This document shows, piece after piece, positions 27,808 through 37,930 of a stretch of DNA of 64,000 nt. The stretch comes from Salinivibrio kushneri (GTDB taxonomy: Bacteria > Pseudomonadota > Gammaproteobacteria > Enterobacterales > Vibrionaceae). Position 1 is the first letter of the stretch. Every line of letters starts with the position of its first letter. Both the position numbers and the translations under genes were made by a program. The stretch covers positions 1,389,001-1,453,000 of the forward strand of contig NZ_CP040021.1 in the NCBI RefSeq assembly GCF_005280275.1. The letters are read 5' to 3'. The notes under the pieces were generated by a model that was given only the letters and a program-made list of their open reading frames with translations, was not told the DNA's origin and searched no databases.

Positions 27808-30406
27808 AAGCAGCTATGGCTTGTCTCCTCTATGGATACTGCCTGTATTGGCCTTATTGATGGCCGCTTGGCTGCTATTTCAATCCATCAGTGAAGCGGG
27901 GCAGCGGATTCAAATTGTGTTTAGCGATGCGCAAGGGTTAGAAGCTGGCCAAACCACGATCCGTTACCAAGGATTAGAAGTGGGGAAGGTGCGCAATATC
28001 ACACTCGCGGATGACTTGGACGGCATTTATGTTGATGCCAATATCTATCCAGAAGCAACAAAACTGCTCACCAGTGGCACCGAGTTCTGGCTAGTGAAGC
28101 CACGCGCCTCAATCACTGGCATCAGCGGCCTCGAAACCTTGGTCTCAGGCAACTATATTGCCTTACAACCGGGTAGCGGCGATCCCAGCCTATCCTTTGT
28201 TGCGCGTGACGAACCACCGACAGACATCGCCGAAAAAGCTGGCACAACGGTCAAGCTACACGCACCGACATTAGGATCACTCAATGTCGGTTCGCCGATT
28301 TACTATCGGAAAATTCGTGTCGGCGAAATCTACAGTTACCGGCTCGATCAAGATGCGCAAGGGGTGACGCTCTCCGCGTTAATTGAGCCGCCATTCTCGC
28401 ATTTACTCAAACAAGACTCACGCTTTTGGTCGATCAGTGGTGTAACAGCCAATGTTGATGTGTCTGGTGTTGACGTGCAGCTCGAGAGTGTGGCGAGCTT
28501 GATTGCCGGTGGCATTGCATTCGACTCCCCGAAAACAAGCCCAACACTTGAAGAAGGTCGCCCTTTCCAGCTTTATCAAAGCCTTTCACAGGCTGCACGC
28601 GGTCAATCGATACAAATAGCGCTCCCTGAACAACATGGACTGCCCGGCTCGGGAACGAAGATCACCTATCAAGGGTTAGAAATCGGTGAAATTACCCATA
28701 TTGACATCGAAGCACAGCAACAGCAGCCTGTCGCGACCGCGCACATTGACCCCAGCATGACCTGGCTTCTCAACCAAGACACCTATTTTCAGATAGAACA
28801 GCCACAAATTGGTTTTGATGGACTAAAGAACCTGGGGAATTTAGTCCTCGGCAACTACTTGGCGATCCAGCCTGGTTCGGCAGATGCTGATCCCGCGATG
28901 CCTGACGATATCTTTACTGCCCGCACTTGGCACCAACAGCAAAAGCAACTGGCCAATGCCCTCACGGTCACCTTAACCGCAGACGATGCCTACGGCTTAA
29001 CTCCCCACACCAAAGTATTACATCGTGGCATTCAAGTGGGTTTTATCGACCGTGTCGGGCTTAACGAAAGTGACACTGTCACTTTGAAGCTGCTCATTTA
29101 CCCAGAATACCGCCATTTGGTGAAGCAACAATCGCAGTTTTTTATTCTCGGTGGGATCACTGGCGAGTTCAGTGGTGATGGTCTCAATGTGGTCGTACCG
29201 GCGATGGAGCAAATTGCCGATCCGGCTTTAAGCTTTACCAGTGAAGGGGCAAAAGGCGTTAAGAAGACGTATCCACTCTACACCTCCCCTATCCAAGCGA
29301 AGCACGCCAAGCAAGATGCCCGCGGTGAAACACGCTTTACCTTAGTGGCGAGTCGTATGCCCGGTGTGAGCGAAGGCAGCCCGGTGATGTACCGTAACTT
29401 TGTGGTCGGCCACGTCGAAGGGTATCAGCTGAACGGCAACAGTGTGTCTATCGCCATCGCGGTGAATAATCGCTATAAGCATCTGATTAATCCGCAAACC
29501 GTATTTTGGAATCAATCTGGGCTGGATATCAAAGCTAACCTCAGCGGCGTCGAAATTAATACAGGCTCGTTGCGGTCACTGGTTAACGGCGGTATCGCGT
29601 TCGGCACCATGCCTGGCATCAGTAATCAACGAAACGGCGATTGGAAGCTTTATCCCTCAAAGCAAGACGCCGCCCAATACGGTGTTGATATCAGGCTAAC
29701 GGTTGACCAGGCCAACGGGGTGAAAGTGGGCAGTGCTATCCGCTATCAAGGGGTCGATGTTGGCGAAGTGATCACCTTAAGCCCCAACTTCGACCAAGAT
29801 AACGTGACCATTCAGGCTCGCCTCTATCCGGAATACAAAACGGCGCTTGCGCGAAGCGGCAGCTATTTTTGGCTGACTCAACCTGTCCTCAGCCTCACTA
29901 AAACAGAGAACTTGGACTCGTTATTTGGCACCTATATCTCCGTGGTGCCCGGAGACGGCGACTTCACCCAACAATTCATCCTCCATGACTCGCCCAAATA
30001 TCCAAAAGGGCTGACACTCATCCTGGAGAGTGACGCTCGCCACTCTATCGCCCCTGGCACACCCGTGTTACATCGCGATATAGAAGTGGGTATCGTCTCT
30101 AGCGTTAAATTAGGCGAGCTATCTGACCGAGTCATTTTCGAGCTACAAGTCGCGCCCCAGTATGCGCACCTGGTTCGTAAAAACACGGTATTTTGGAACG
30201 AGTCCGGGGTCGATGTATCCATCGGCCTGACAGGGGCGGATCTAAAAAGTGGCACCATTGATAGTTTGCTGAAAGGCGGTATTGCTTTCTCAACTCCAGA
30301 CGATCAACCTTTGCAGCCGGTGGCCAATAATCATCGCCATTTCTTGTTGCACAGTGAGAGCAAAAAAGTATGGCGAGAATGGCGAACCGCTATTCCAACA
30401 CCATAA
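27770..30406 (+). CDS. letB: LetB (YebT), seven-MCE-domain lipid transport tunnel protein
   Basis: LetB forms a hexameric tube across the periplasm that carries lipids. The 878-residue protein (E. coli 877) has one N-terminal membrane anchor (about 15-37: LSPLWILPVLALLMAAWLLF) and seven MCE repeats. I count the repeat starts at IQIVFSDAQGL, VKLHAPTLGSL, IQIALPEQHGL, LTVTLTADDAYGL, FTLVASRMPGV, IRLTVDQANGV and LILESDARHSI, each followed by the YQGLEVG-like motif. It overlaps letA by 38 bp. A perfect matS site lies inside it at 29070. Confidence 0.96.
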   Translation: MSDKQDIPSPIVKSSYGLSPLWILPVLALLMAAWLLFQSISEAGQRIQIVFSDAQGLEAGQTTIRYQGLEVGKVRNITLADDLDGIYVDANIYPEATKLLTSGTEFWLVKPRASITGISGLETLVSGNYIALQPGSGDPSLSFVARDEPPTDIAEKAGTTVKLHAPTLGSLNVGSPIYYRKIRVGEIYSYRLDQDAQGVTLSALIEPPFSHLLKQDSRFWSISGVTANVDVSGVDVQLESVASLIAGGIAFDSPKTSPTLEEGRPFQLYQSLSQAARGQSIQIALPEQHGLPGSGTKITYQGLEIGEITHIDIEAQQQQPVATAHIDPSMTWLLNQDTYFQIEQPQIGFDGLKNLGNLVLGNYLAIQPGSADADPAMPDDIFTARTWHQQQKQLANALTVTLTADDAYGLTPHTKVLHRGIQVGFIDRVGLNESDTVTLKLLIYPEYRHLVKQQSQFFILGGITGEFSGDGLNVVVPAMEQIADPALSFTSEGAKGVKKTYPLYTSPIQAKHAKQDARGETRFTLVASRMPGVSEGSPVMYRNFVVGHVEGYQLNGNSVSIAIAVNNRYKHLINPQTVFWNQSGLDIKANLSGVEINTGSLRSLVNGGIAFGTMPGISNQRNGDWKLYPSKQDAAQYGVDIRLTVDQANGVKVGSAIRYQGVDVGEVITLSPNFDQDNVTIQARLYPEYKTALARSGSYFWLTQPVLSLTKTENLDSLFGTYISVVPGDGDFTQQFILHDSPKYPKGLTLILESDARHSIAPGTPVLHRDIEVGIVSSVKLGELSDRVIFELQVAPQYAHLVRKNTVFWNESGVDVSIGLTGADLKSGTIDSLLKGGIAFSTPDDQPLQPVANNHRHFLLHSESKKVWREWRTAIPTP
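29070..29082. other. matS site, inside letB
   Basis: GTGACACTGTCAC is an exact match to GTGACRNYGTCAC. Confidence 0.8.
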
Positions 30407-30597
30407 ACGCCGTACAAAGTGACCATCGATAGGCGCTTTAACAGCAAATCAGGGACCTTGGCTTACTCGCTAGGCCCCTGATAATACTGTTTATTCCACA
30501 AAGTCGTGTCACAAACTGGCAAGCCGTTATTGATAGACTACACTTTAGTAATCACAACCTAAATATTGGCATATGGCTCTTTGAGCCTTTTCCCTGA

Positions 30598-30628
30598 ACC
30601 CGGAACAGGACGTTCCGGGTATTTTTTT
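30598..30628 (+). terminator. Rho-independent terminator downstream of letB
   Basis: ACCCGGAAC and GTTCCGGGT form a perfect 9-bp stem with a 5-nt loop, followed by A and seven T. It is 190 bp after the letB stop, so it may instead end a separate short transcript. Confidence 0.9.
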
Positions 30629-30639
30629 ACGCTTAGAAA

Positions 30640-30652
30640 GTGACACCGTCAC
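30640..30652. other. matS site at the letB/cvfB convergent junction
   Basis: GTGACACCGTCAC is an exact match to GTGACRNYGTCAC. It overlaps the stop codon of the minus-strand S1-domain gene and follows the letB-side terminator by 11 bp. Confidence 0.8.
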
Positions 30653-31482
30653 TTGTTCAGGTAAATCCCGTCCGCTTCGATACGAATTTTACGTTGCTTG
30701 TAAAGTCCGCCCAACGTCTTTTTAAACGTGGCCTTGCTGGTACGAAAGAGAGAAAAAATAGCGTCCGGCGAGCTCTTATCATTGAGTGGTAGAAAGCCCC
30801 CTTTGCTCTCAAGCGTTTTCATCACTTTGTCACTCAGATCATCAACCCGCGCCTTGCCGTGCTTTTGTAGGGCAAGATCGATTTTGCCGTCCTCACGCAC
30901 GGTTTTTACAAAGGCACTGAGCTTTTTACCGATAAACAGCTTCCCGAACGCTTCAGCGCGATAAATAAGCCCCCAGTACTGATTATTCACCACGCACTTA
31001 AAGCCGAGATCAGTGATATCCGTAATGATGACCGACACTTTGTCACCCGCTTTTAAACGCGGCTTTTCGTCGCTGATAAACTTGTTGAATTTGCGGCTAG
31101 CGACGATACGGCCCGAGGCTTTATCCGTGTATACGCGAACCACATAAGGCTTACCCTCTTCCATGCGCGTACGTTGCTCGCTAAAGGGCACTAATAAATC
31201 TTTGCTTAACCCCCAGTCGACAAACGCCCCGACCGAATTCACGCCAACACAGCGCAACGATGCAAACTCGCCCACTTGCACATACGGCGTTTCAGTGGTG
31301 GCAATAATGTCATCTTCGGAGTCAAAATAGATGAACACATTAAGCTCGTCGCCGATATGGGTATCCTCCGGGACGTACCGAGTTGGCAGCAAAATATTGC
31401 CGAACTCATCACCATCAAGAAACACGCCGAAGTCTGCCTGCTTCACTACCGTCAATGTGTTGTATTGGCCTAGTTTAATCAT
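30649..31482 (-). CDS. CvfB-family S1 domain RNA-binding protein (YitL-like)
   Basis: The 277-residue protein has tandem OB/S1-like domains. The first (about 1-60) contains ADFGVFLDGDEFGNILLP. The second contains VNSVGAFVDWGLSKDLLVP, the third contains DLGFKCVVNNQYWGLIYRAE, and a winged-helix-like C-terminal part (SPDAIFSLFRTSKATFKKTLGGLYK) follows. This order is that of CvfB from Gram-positive bacteria and its proteobacterial relatives, which bind RNA. I chose the internal ATG at 31482 (MIKLGQYN) because this is where family similarity begins. It is convergent with letB and divergent from selO. The role is inferred from the domains only. Confidence 0.85.
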   Translation of the reverse strand: MIKLGQYNTLTVVKQADFGVFLDGDEFGNILLPTRYVPEDTHIGDELNVFIYFDSEDDIIATTETPYVQVGEFASLRCVGVNSVGAFVDWGLSKDLLVPFSEQRTRMEEGKPYVVRVYTDKASGRIVASRKFNKFISDEKPRLKAGDKVSVIITDITDLGFKCVVNNQYWGLIYRAEAFGKLFIGKKLSAFVKTVREDGKIDLALQKHGKARVDDLSDKVMKTLESKGGFLPLNDKSSPDAIFSLFRTSKATFKKTLGGLYKQRKIRIEADGIYLNK

Positions 31483-31664
31483 TGTCTCAGTGCTGTAAAA
31501 AATAATGCCTGTGAGTATACGCAATTTGTCCTTCAGATGTGGAAGAAATGCGTTGTGGGTGAGGAAAAAAACACCAAACCATGCCAGCTAATATCCCTAC
31601 ATTCTATCTCTTGTTAGCCACCGCTAAGCTGTTAGGCTTACACCATAAAACCAAGGGGGAAGAT

Positions 31665-33134
31665 ATGGCAGTATTTGATGGTGAACACATTCGGTTTAGC
31701 TTTAGCCAGCTAGGCAGTGCTTTTGGCAATGCAGTGAAACCCACTCCCCTCGACAATGGCCGGCTTCTAACATACAACGCCGCACTGGCTGATGAGCTTG
31801 GATTAACGACGGCAGACATTCACAGTGAAAGCTTTCGAGCGATTCTGTCTGCGGAGGCGCCGCTTGCGGGCCGCCAACCCTTTGCAATGAAATACACAGG
31901 GCACCAATTTGGTCAATATAACCCTGAACTCGGTGATGGCCGTGGGGTGTTATTGGGGGAGTGGCGTGATGATAAAGGCACACTCTGGGATTGGCATTTG
32001 AAAGGGGCGGGAAAAACCCCCTATAGCCGCCACGGCGATGGTCGAGCGGTGTTGCGTTCGACACTCCGTGAGTATCTCGCTAGCGCCGCCATGAGGGGGC
32101 TCAACATCCCCACCACACAAGCATTAGCCATGGCCACCAGCGATACCCCGGTGATGCGCGAACGTATCGAGACCGCCGCAACGCTGCTTCGCGTTACCGA
32201 GAGCCACGTGCGTTTTGGCCACTTTGAGTACTTATTTTACAGCCGACAGCACGATGCGCTGCGCACTCTCGCTGATTATGTCATTGCACGCCACTTCCCT
32301 GAGCTTGCCGAGGCCGAGACGCCCTATGCCGCATTGCTACAGGAAATTGTCGAACGCACGGCAGAAATGATTGCCCAGTGGCAGGCAGTCGGCTTTAATC
32401 ACGGGGTGATGAATACCGACAATATGTCGATTTTAGGCCAGACCTTCGATTATGGCCCCTATGCTTTTTTGGATGATTTCAATCCGAGTAATATTTGTAA
32501 CCACACTGATTACACCGGGCGATATGCCTTTAATCAGCAACCGGCTATTGCGCTATGGAACCTCTCTGCGCTTGGCTACGCCTTTACGCCGCTGCTTGAA
32601 AGTGACGTGATTAACGACATTCTCGGCGGTTACGAGCATCACCTCCAAGTTGCTTATAGTCAGGTAATGCGCAATAAACTCGGGATCTCCGATGCCCAGC
32701 AAGGAGACAGTGAGTTGTTCAATGCCCTCTTTTCGTTGCTCGAGTCTCAACGTGTCGATTATACCCTGTTCTTTCATAGACTCAGCCACATCACACAAGA
32801 TGCGTTATTAAGCGCAAAGACACTCAGCCAGTTTAACGACCTCGTATCAGATGCTGACACATTAACGGCTTGGTTAAGCGAGTACCACCAACGGGTAGCG
32901 GCACATGACGACAACACTCGCCTCACTTGCATGCAGGCCACCAACCCTAAATTTGTTTTACGTAATTATTTGGCCCAACAAGCAATCGAGGCGGCAGAAC
33001 AAGGCGACATGCAGCCAACGCACGATTTAATGCGTGTTCTGGCTGACCCCTTTCGATCACACAGCGGCCTCGACCATCTTTCCCAACGCCCCAATGATGA
33101 TGAGAAAGATTTGACGCTAAGCTGCTCATCCTAA
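31665..33134 (+). CDS. selO: Protein adenylyltransferase SelO (YdiU)
   Basis: SelO is a pseudokinase that transfers AMP from ATP to serine, threonine or tyrosine residues of proteins in redox stress. The 489-residue protein shows YTGHQFGQYNPELGDGRG, LKGAGKTPYSRHGDGRA, FNHGVMNTDNMSI and DYGPYAFLDDF, all family blocks. It ends SCSS, where eukaryotic SelO has selenocysteine. I chose the ATG at 31665 because of AGGGGGAA just upstream and the family N-terminus; an in-frame start at 31581 is unlikely. It is divergent from the S1-domain gene and followed by aroH. Confidence 0.95.
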   Translation: MAVFDGEHIRFSFSQLGSAFGNAVKPTPLDNGRLLTYNAALADELGLTTADIHSESFRAILSAEAPLAGRQPFAMKYTGHQFGQYNPELGDGRGVLLGEWRDDKGTLWDWHLKGAGKTPYSRHGDGRAVLRSTLREYLASAAMRGLNIPTTQALAMATSDTPVMRERIETAATLLRVTESHVRFGHFEYLFYSRQHDALRTLADYVIARHFPELAEAETPYAALLQEIVERTAEMIAQWQAVGFNHGVMNTDNMSILGQTFDYGPYAFLDDFNPSNICNHTDYTGRYAFNQQPAIALWNLSALGYAFTPLLESDVINDILGGYEHHLQVAYSQVMRNKLGISDAQQGDSELFNALFSLLESQRVDYTLFFHRLSHITQDALLSAKTLSQFNDLVSDADTLTAWLSEYHQRVAAHDDNTRLTCMQATNPKFVLRNYLAQQAIEAAEQGDMQPTHDLMRVLADPFRSHSGLDHLSQRPNDDEKDLTLSCSS

Positions 33135-33303
33135 AACATTGTGCGCCTCCGCCATTTATTTGGCCGAGGCGCACGCTGCCCAGCCAAGAGGGCATTCTAA
33201 TAAGAAAAATCCAACAGATGTCACATTGATGCTTTCATGGGCGGCGTTTTTTGCTATCTTACTGGCTTCGCAACAGAATAAGATGTGAGGAAGGCTGTCC
33301 TCT

Positions 33304-34359
33304 ATGCCCCTGAAAACCGATGAGCTTCGAACACGCGTGGTCGATACCATGCCCACGCCCGCAGAGGTGGAAGCTGCCCACCCCATCAGCGACAGTGTTG
33401 CTCACCATATCACCGCCGCTCGACAGGCGATCAGTCGCATTCTAAATGGCGACGATCAGCGGCTTCTCGTGATTGTTGGGCCCTGCTCCGTCCATGATCC
33501 CGATGCGGCCCGTGATTATGCGGAAAAACTTAAAACCCTAGCGGACAAATACACCGATCAATTATTGGTGGTGATGCGCACCTATTTTGAGAAACCACGT
33601 ACTGTGGTTGGTTGGAAAGGTCTCATCAATGACCCGCACCTTGACGGTAGCGGAGACATACGTGCAGGGCTATTCACCGCACGAGAGCTACTGTTAGATA
33701 TCAACAAAATGGGTCTCCCGACCGCCACTGAATTCCTAGACATGATCACGGGTCAGTACATTGCCGACTTGATCAGCTGGGGCGCGATTGGTGCCCGTAC
33801 CACGGAGTCACAAATCCATCGCGAGATGGCCTCTGCGCTATCGAGCCCGGTAGGATTTAAAAATGGCACTGACGGTAACATCCGTATTGCGGTCGATGCC
33901 ATTCGCGCAAGCAGAGAGTCACACCTTTTCTGCTCGCCCGATAAAAATGGCAGCATGACCATTTATCGCACCGCAGGCAACCCAGATGGGCATGTCATTT
34001 TGCGAGGCGGTCATCAACCGAACTATGGCGCCGACGATGTGAAAGCCGCTGCGCAAACGCTGAGCGATTTCAAATTGCCTCGCAAGCTTGTGATAGACTT
34101 CAGCCACGGTAACTGCCAAAAACAGCATCGCCGCCAACTGGATGTGTGTGCCGATGTGGCTGAACAGATCCGTCATGGCGAACAAGCGATTGCTGGCATC
34201 ATGGCTGAGAGCTTCTTACAAGAAGGTAATCAAGCCATGGGTAACGTCCAATCACGTGTTTATGGCCAGTCGATCACTGACCCCTGTCTGGGTTGGGCCG
34301 ATACCGAGCGCTTGCTTGCACAACTGGCTGATGCCGTCGCGGCGCGCAACAACTCATAA
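33304..34359 (+). CDS. aroH: 3-deoxy-7-phosphoheptulonate (DAHP) synthase, AroH-like
   Basis: The enzyme condenses phosphoenolpyruvate and erythrose 4-phosphate, the first step of the shikimate pathway. The 351-residue protein has LLVIVGPCSVHDP, YFEKPRTVVGWKGL, GARTTESQIHREMAS and DFSHGNCQKQHRRQ. Among the E. coli isozymes these blocks fit AroH (tryptophan-sensitive) best, especially TGQYIADLISW and IAGIMAESFL. I saw no clear TrpR operator in its 170-bp upstream region. GAGGAAGG serves as ribosome site. Isozyme sensitivity is inferred from resemblance. Confidence 0.9.
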   Translation: MPLKTDELRTRVVDTMPTPAEVEAAHPISDSVAHHITAARQAISRILNGDDQRLLVIVGPCSVHDPDAARDYAEKLKTLADKYTDQLLVVMRTYFEKPRTVVGWKGLINDPHLDGSGDIRAGLFTARELLLDINKMGLPTATEFLDMITGQYIADLISWGAIGARTTESQIHREMASALSSPVGFKNGTDGNIRIAVDAIRASRESHLFCSPDKNGSMTIYRTAGNPDGHVILRGGHQPNYGADDVKAAAQTLSDFKLPRKLVIDFSHGNCQKQHRRQLDVCADVAEQIRHGEQAIAGIMAESFLQEGNQAMGNVQSRVYGQSITDPCLGWADTERLLAQLADAVAARNNS

Positions 34360-34411
34360 TGACTGACGATTTATCGGCGTGACTGACTCATGCCCCAATT
34401 AGGAAAAGACT

Positions 34412-34894
34412 ATGCCTTCATTTGATATTGTCTCTGAAATTGACAACGTTGAGCTAAAAAACGCAGTGGATAATGCCAACCGAGAGCTTGCAACTCGCTT
34501 CGACTTTCGGGGTGTCGAGGCCAGCTTCGAACTTGATAAAGAAACCGTGAAAGTAACGGCTGAAGCAGATTTTCAGGTTAACCAAATGATGGACATGTTA
34601 CGCAGTAACCTCGCCAAGCGTGGCGTTGACGCACGCGCAATGGAAACCCAAGACATGGTCCACTCTGGCAAAACCTTTTATCAACAAGTGAAGTTTAAAA
34701 ACGGTATTGAAACGCCTGTCGCCAAGAAGATCACCAAAGCGATTAAAGATGCCAAGATGAAAGTGCAAACCCAGATTCAAGGCGAGCAAGTCCGTGTCAC
34801 CGGCAAAAAGCGTGATGATCTACAGGCCGTGATTCAATTAATCAAGGAAAGTGACTTTGAGCAGCCTTTCCAATTTGAAAACTTTCGCGACTAA
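34412..34894 (+). CDS. yajQ: YajQ family nucleotide-binding protein
   Basis: The 160-residue protein begins [20 protein letters not shown] and contains [16 protein letters not shown] and [19 protein letters not shown], the YajQ (DUF520) hallmarks. The family has two ferredoxin-like halves, and some members bind cyclic di-GMP or tRNA; its exact role here is unknown. AGGA precedes the ATG. It follows aroH by 52 bp on the same strand and is closed by a strong terminator, so the two may be co-transcribed. Confidence 0.95.
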   Translation: MPSFDIVSEIDNVELKNAVDNANRELATRFDFRGVEASFELDKETVKVTAEADFQVNQMMDMLRSNLAKRGVDARAMETQDMVHSGKTFYQQVKFKNGIETPVAKKITKAIKDAKMKVQTQIQGEQVRVTGKKRDDLQAVIQLIKESDFEQPFQFENFRD

Positions 34895-34919
34895 CCCAAA
34901 GCCCTTTTATCGATACAAT

Positions 34920-34953
34920 AAAAAACGGGCCTATTAGACTTAGGCCCGTTTTA
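34920..34953. terminator. Bidirectional terminator between yajQ and the solute-binding protein gene
   Basis: ACGGGCCTA and TAGGCCCGT form a 9-bp stem with a 7-nt loop. An A-run before it and TTTT after it let it serve both convergent genes. Confidence 0.88.
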
Positions 34954-35006
34954 TCCGGCGGTACGTGTGTCGCTAAGCGCTTTTTCGTGACAACACTCGC
35001 ACTGCG

Positions 35007-35744
35007 TTACTTGTACTTGCTTTTGATGGCCTCAAGCGTGCCATCTGCGGTCGCTTGGTCAATGCCCGCTTGTAGCTTTTCAATATAGCTGTCTGGCGTG
35101 TTGTTACTAAAGCTATAGTAGAGCTGAGACTCATCCAAGACATGAACCACTTCAAACTGGCTGGTATCAATATTGTTTTGGCTCATAATAAAGGCACTGA
35201 CGTTTTCCTCGTAAGCCCACATATCGACACGGCCCGCCGCCAATTGTTTAGCGAGTAAATCCGCTTTTGGCGACAAGCGCAGCGCGTCTTCATCGACCCC
35301 CATTGAGCGTAACAAGTGCTCGCCGACGTCATCGCGTACAACGCCTACTTTATAATTGGCAAAGTCACTCGCATTGTCGATAGTGATCCCTTTACTTTTA
35401 GGCGCCCAGACCACAATTTTAGTGTCTGTAATCGGCCCAACCCATTTAAATTTATCTTCCCGTTCATCCGTCCGCGTGGTTGAAAACAGTACCGTATTGG
35501 GCTCAGACAGTGCTGTGGCATAACCACGGGCCCATGGCTGAATTTTCACTTGATCTCGGCTCACCGGATCGCCCGCTGCTTCTGTCGCAGCTTCGAGAAA
35601 ATCAACCGCAATCCCCTTTAATTCACCGCGCTCTTCATAGTTGAACGGCGGATACACCTCAGTGATGTAATCCAGTTCGCCTAAGTTTGCAGCGACTGTG
35701 GTGGTTGAAAAAACCAGCAAGCTGGCGGCAATGAGTGACTTCAT
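35007..35744 (-). CDS. Periplasmic solute-binding protein, family 3, orphan
   Basis: The 245-residue protein has a signal peptide (MKSLIAASLLVFSTTTVAA, cut near residue 19). A family 3 binding domain follows, of the type used for amino acids: YPPFNYEERGELKGIAVDFL, GVVRDDVGEHLLR and GRVDMWAYEENVSAF. No permease or ATPase gene is next to it. It may therefore deliver a ligand to a transporter elsewhere or act as a sensor input. It is convergent with yajQ across a shared terminator and divergent from maeA across a 480-bp gap. The ligand cannot be told. Confidence 0.85.
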   Translation of the reverse strand: MKSLIAASLLVFSTTTVAANLGELDYITEVYPPFNYEERGELKGIAVDFLEAATEAAGDPVSRDQVKIQPWARGYATALSEPNTVLFSTTRTDEREDKFKWVGPITDTKIVVWAPKSKGITIDNASDFANYKVGVVRDDVGEHLLRSMGVDEDALRLSPKADLLAKQLAAGRVDMWAYEENVSAFIMSQNNIDTSQFEVVHVLDESQLYYSFSNNTPDSYIEKLQAGIDQATADGTLEAIKSKYK

Positions 35745-36224
35745 TGGACTACCTCTTTTAACCTTCCATTAAACATGCCTAGCCAACATTATTATTATTC
35801 GCTCGTACCAAATAGGGTAAGTGGCACCGAACAAGGCATGACCTTATCGCGATTCACTTACTACTTTTAGTGTAGTCAGCTTCCATATCCCGTGCGCAGT
35901 TTTGCTAGAGGTTGTGATCTAACTTCCGTTTTTTCTATACACAAGCGTTTGAATAAAAAGACAAAAAAGAGCCCTTCAGCGCTGATTACGAATTTAAACG
36001 CGCCCTCATATGCCTCTGCCAAACCCGCACAATCAAGTAAAAAAGTTGAATTAGGTCACCATTCATGCCTAAACTTTGTCCCCAATTACAGCGTAGTTAT
36101 GGGTTATCGCAGACCAACGCCTTTACAGCGTTTCGCAAGGGATCATTTTTGCCACGAAGGCACCAGATAACGCCCAATACTCATCATCGACCTAATTAAA
36201 AGACAATATCGAGTCTGATCATTC
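35745..36224. other. 480-bp gap between the solute-binding protein gene and maeA
   Basis: I see no convincing gene. A short plus-strand frame (35892-36170) has no family resemblance and no clear ribosome site. The gap must contain the two divergent promoters. No operator stood out to me. Confidence 0.55.
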
Positions 36225-37916
36225 ATGAATAACCAAAAACGTCCTCTCTATATTCCCTATGCGGGACCGGCCTTGCTAGAAACACCATTGTTGAATAAAG
36301 GCAGCGCATTCAGCGTCGAAGAGCGTAAGTTTTTCAACCTCGAAGGCTTGCTGCCTGACGCCATCGAAACAATCGAAGAACAGACGGAGCGCGCTTATCA
36401 GCAATATCAACGTTTCGAGAACGATATCGACAAGCATATTTATCTACGCAACATCCAAGATACCAACGAAACGCTTTTTTACCGGTTGGTTTCCAATCAC
36501 ATCACCGAGATGATGCCTATCATCTATACCCCGACGGTAGGAGCAGCCTGTGAGAACTTCTCCAATATCTATCGTCGAGGCCGCGGGCTTTTTATTTCCT
36601 ACCCTAACCGTGATCGCATTGATGATGTGCTCAACAACGCATCACGTCACAACGTCAAAGTGATTGTGGTCACCGATGGGGAGCGTATCCTTGGCTTGGG
36701 CGATCAAGGCATTGGCGGCATGGGCATCCCGATTGGTAAGTTATCGCTTTACACGGCTTGTGGCGGGATTAGTCCAGCCTACACACTCCCGATCGTGCTG
36801 GATGTCGGTACCAACAACCCACAACGTCTTTCCGATCCCATGTACATGGGCTGGCGTCACACCCGTATAAGTGGACAAGAGTACGATGCCTTTATTGAAG
36901 AGTTTATCCAAGCGGTGCAGCGTCGCTGGCCAGATGCCTTGATTCAATTTGAGGACTTTGCGCAAAAAAATGCTATGCCGATCCTGGAGCGCTATAAGGA
37001 TCGCGTCTGCTGCTTTAATGACGATATTCAAGGCACCGCCGCGGTAACGGTTGGTTCCTTGATTGCGGCGTGTAAGGCGGCAGGTACCAAGCTCTCCGAA
37101 CAACGCATCACATTTTTGGGCGCGGGATCAGCGGGCTGTGGTATTGCCGAAGCGATCATCGCGCAAATGGTCTCTGAAGGGATTTCCGACCAAGAAGCCC
37201 GCGCACGTGTCTACATGGTCGATCGCTGGGGATTGTTAATCGATGCCATGCCTAACTTACTCGACTTTCAGCAACGACTGGTGCAAAAGAACGAGGCGCT
37301 CAGCCACTGGCAGTTAGAAGACAGTAACATTTCATTGCTCGATGTCGTGCGTAATGCGAAACCGACCGTGTTGGTCGGTGTCTCTGGCGCACCTGGATTA
37401 TTTACCGAAGACGTGGTGAAAGAAATGTATGCCAATTGCCCACGTCCTATCGTTTTCCCTCTCTCTAACCCGACCAGCCGTGTAGAGGCGACGCCCTTTG
37501 ATATTCTGCGCTGGACAGAGGGTCAAGCACTGGTTGCTACGGGGAGTCCGTTCGAGCCTGTCCGTTTAGACAATGGCAAGACCTTTCCTATTGCGCAATG
37601 TAATAACAGCTACATTTTCCCAGGCATCGGGCTGGGCGTGTTAGCCGTCGCCGCCTCCCGGGTGACAGATGGCATGCTGATGGCCTCGTCACGTGCTTTA
37701 GCTGAGTGCTCGCCGTTAGCCAAGCGTGGCACAGGCGCCCTACTACCGTCGTTAGAAGATATCACTCAGGTATCAAAACGCATCGCGTTTGCGGTAGCAA
37801 AAGAAGCGATCACTGAGGGGGTGGCATCAGAACTGTCTGACGAGGCGCTTAAAAAGCGTATTGAAGAGAGCTTTTGGTCACCGCAATATCGTGCTTATAA
37901 ACGGACCTCTTTTTAA
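36225..37916 (+). CDS. maeA: NAD-dependent malic enzyme
   Basis: MaeA decarboxylates malate to pyruvate, making NADH. The 563-residue protein (E. coli 565) has [36 protein letters not shown], the metal-site FEDFAQKNA and [12 protein letters not shown], and the nucleotide-binding [15 protein letters not shown]. The length and N-terminal region are those of the large eukaryote-like SfcA form. It has a terminator 14 bp downstream and its own upstream gap, so it is probably transcribed alone. Malate could be supplied by the carboxylate transporter two genes away; that link is inferred. Confidence 0.97.
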   Translation: MNNQKRPLYIPYAGPALLETPLLNKGSAFSVEERKFFNLEGLLPDAIETIEEQTERAYQQYQRFENDIDKHIYLRNIQDTNETLFYRLVSNHITEMMPIIYTPTVGAACENFSNIYRRGRGLFISYPNRDRIDDVLNNASRHNVKVIVVTDGERILGLGDQGIGGMGIPIGKLSLYTACGGISPAYTLPIVLDVGTNNPQRLSDPMYMGWRHTRISGQEYDAFIEEFIQAVQRRWPDALIQFEDFAQKNAMPILERYKDRVCCFNDDIQGTAAVTVGSLIAACKAAGTKLSEQRITFLGAGSAGCGIAEAIIAQMVSEGISDQEARARVYMVDRWGLLIDAMPNLLDFQQRLVQKNEALSHWQLEDSNISLLDVVRNAKPTVLVGVSGAPGLFTEDVVKEMYANCPRPIVFPLSNPTSRVEATPFDILRWTEGQALVATGSPFEPVRLDNGKTFPIAQCNNSYIFPGIGLGVLAVAASRVTDGMLMASSRALAECSPLAKRGTGALLPSLEDITQVSKRIAFAVAKEAITEGVASELSDEALKKRIEESFWSPQYRAYKRTSF

Positions 37917-37930
37917 CGCGAACCTAACAG

